64,000 nucleotides of DNA from Streptomyces antnestii (GTDB lineage Bacteria; Actinomycetota; Actinomycetes; Streptomycetales; Streptomycetaceae). How positions within the stretch are numbered: the first letter of the stretch is position 1; every line of letters begins with the position of its first letter. Where the stretch lies: positions 164,568-228,567 of the forward strand of contig NZ_RZYA01000015.1 in assembly GCF_004005495.1 (NCBI RefSeq), written 5' to 3'. A model generated the notes under the pieces. The model made no database searches. It was not told the DNA's origin and worked only from the letters and a program-made list of their open reading frames with translations. The position numbers were made by a program, and so were the translations under genes. Positions 62,346-64,000 of this stretch are shown here, piece after piece.

Positions 62346-62388
62346 GGCCCTGACAGCGCTGAAAGATTAATAAGCGCTGGTCAGGGCC
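62346..62388 (-). terminator. Hairpin after sdaA, carried by the element
   Basis: GGCCCTGACAGCGCT (62346-62360) pairs with AGCGCTGGTCAGGGCC (62373-62388) with one bulged base and an A/T-rich loop. It begins 8 bases after the sdaA stop on the minus strand and would end that transcript. Because it lies inside the element it replaces the original chromosomal terminator. It might also be part of the attachment-site architecture. Confidence 0.65.
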
Positions 62389-62395
62389 TATCTGT

Positions 62396-63766
<1,371 letters not shown>

Positions 63767-63851
63767 GGGATGACTCCTCATAACGGGGTGGTGCCGGGGG
63801 CCGGCACCACGCTCACCCATCCAGTGTGCGTGGTGCCGGATGAAACGGGAC

Positions 63852-64000
63852 TTACTTGTTCAAGCCCGGGTACAGCGGGTGCTTGTCGGCGAGAGCCTTG
63901 ACGCGGGTCTTGAGGGCTTCGGCGTCGTAGGACGGCTTGAGTGTCTCGGCGATGATGTCGGCGACCTCGGTGAAGTCCTCGGCCTCAAAGCCGCGGGTGG
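63852..64000 (-). CDS. glyA: Serine hydroxymethyltransferase, C-terminal part (gene runs off the window)
   Basis: Only the last ~49 codons are inside the window. They read TRGFEAEDFTEVADIIAETLKPSYDAEALKTRVKALADKHPLYPG and stop with TAA, the normal C terminus of actinobacterial GlyA. It lies directly upstream of sdaA on the same strand, as in other Streptomyces. It differs from the SHMT-like gene inside the element. Confidence 0.85.
   Translation of the reverse strand, partial: TRGFEAEDFTEVADIIAETLKPSYDAEALKTRVKALADKHPLYPGLNK

Overview
The window is high-GC actinobacterial DNA, almost certainly Streptomyces. Codon third positions are strongly G/C, GTG and TTG starts are frequent, there are many lipoproteins and L,D-transpeptidases, a SARP regulator, and a chromosomal gene order (ABC/two-component system, glgX, L,D-transpeptidases, enoyl-CoA hydratase, EF-hand protein, GH25 protein, L,D-transpeptidase, sdaA, glyA) that matches, as I recall it, the SCO5451-SCO5470 region of S. 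coelicolor.

Layout. (1) 1-17600: ordinary core chromosome. An ABC-2 transporter is coupled to a DesK-type kinase and a NarL-type regulator; then come glgX (minus strand), two tandem lipoprotein L,D-transpeptidases, enoyl-CoA hydratase, an ATP-binding regulatory protein, a NodB-like protein coupled to a beta-propeller lipoprotein, a GNAT enzyme divergent from a MerR regulator, a calcium-binding EF-hand protein, an NADP-binding oxidoreductase, a GH25 protein and a third L,D-transpeptidase. (2) 17606-62422: a ~45-kb integrated element. Its tyrosine integrase is at the left end and it is bounded by imperfect 72-bp direct repeats of the 3' end of sdaA. The last 23 codons of the integrase are the last 23 codons of sdaA, so both genes stay intact. 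(3) 62396-64000: sdaA and the end of glyA, the chromosomal sequence that would lie next to 17600 if the element were absent.

Inside the element: integrase and excisionase; a decayed patch of gene fragments (19.5-22.2 kb); a biosynthetic gene cluster at 22.7-44.0 kb; IS elements and a few regulatory genes (44.3-49.9 kb); two proteins of the kind found in actinobacterial conjugation clusters (49.9-51.4 kb) without any visible conjugation ATPase or relaxase; then a defence island (52-62.2 kb) with a DNA methyltransferase, a PD-(D/E)XK-type nuclease, a frameshifted phospholipase-D-like gene and a complete three-gene pPIWI-RE system (REase protein, DinG-like helicase, prokaryotic PIWI).

The biosynthetic cluster has no NRPS or PKS. 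It combines two ATP-grasp ligases (one like the pheganomycin peptide ligase PGM1), three different non-haem iron/2-oxoglutarate oxygenases, an SHMT-fold PLP enzyme, a MalY/PatB-type PLP enzyme, a Gfo/Idh/MocA dehydrogenase, a methyltransferase, an MFS exporter, a SARP activator and a gene of no recognised family. In the middle sits a full-length second copy of dnaE (replicative DNA polymerase III alpha subunit) with intact catalytic residues. The simplest reading is a small peptide or amino-acid-derived antibiotic that attacks DNA polymerase III, with the extra DnaE as the self-resistance target.
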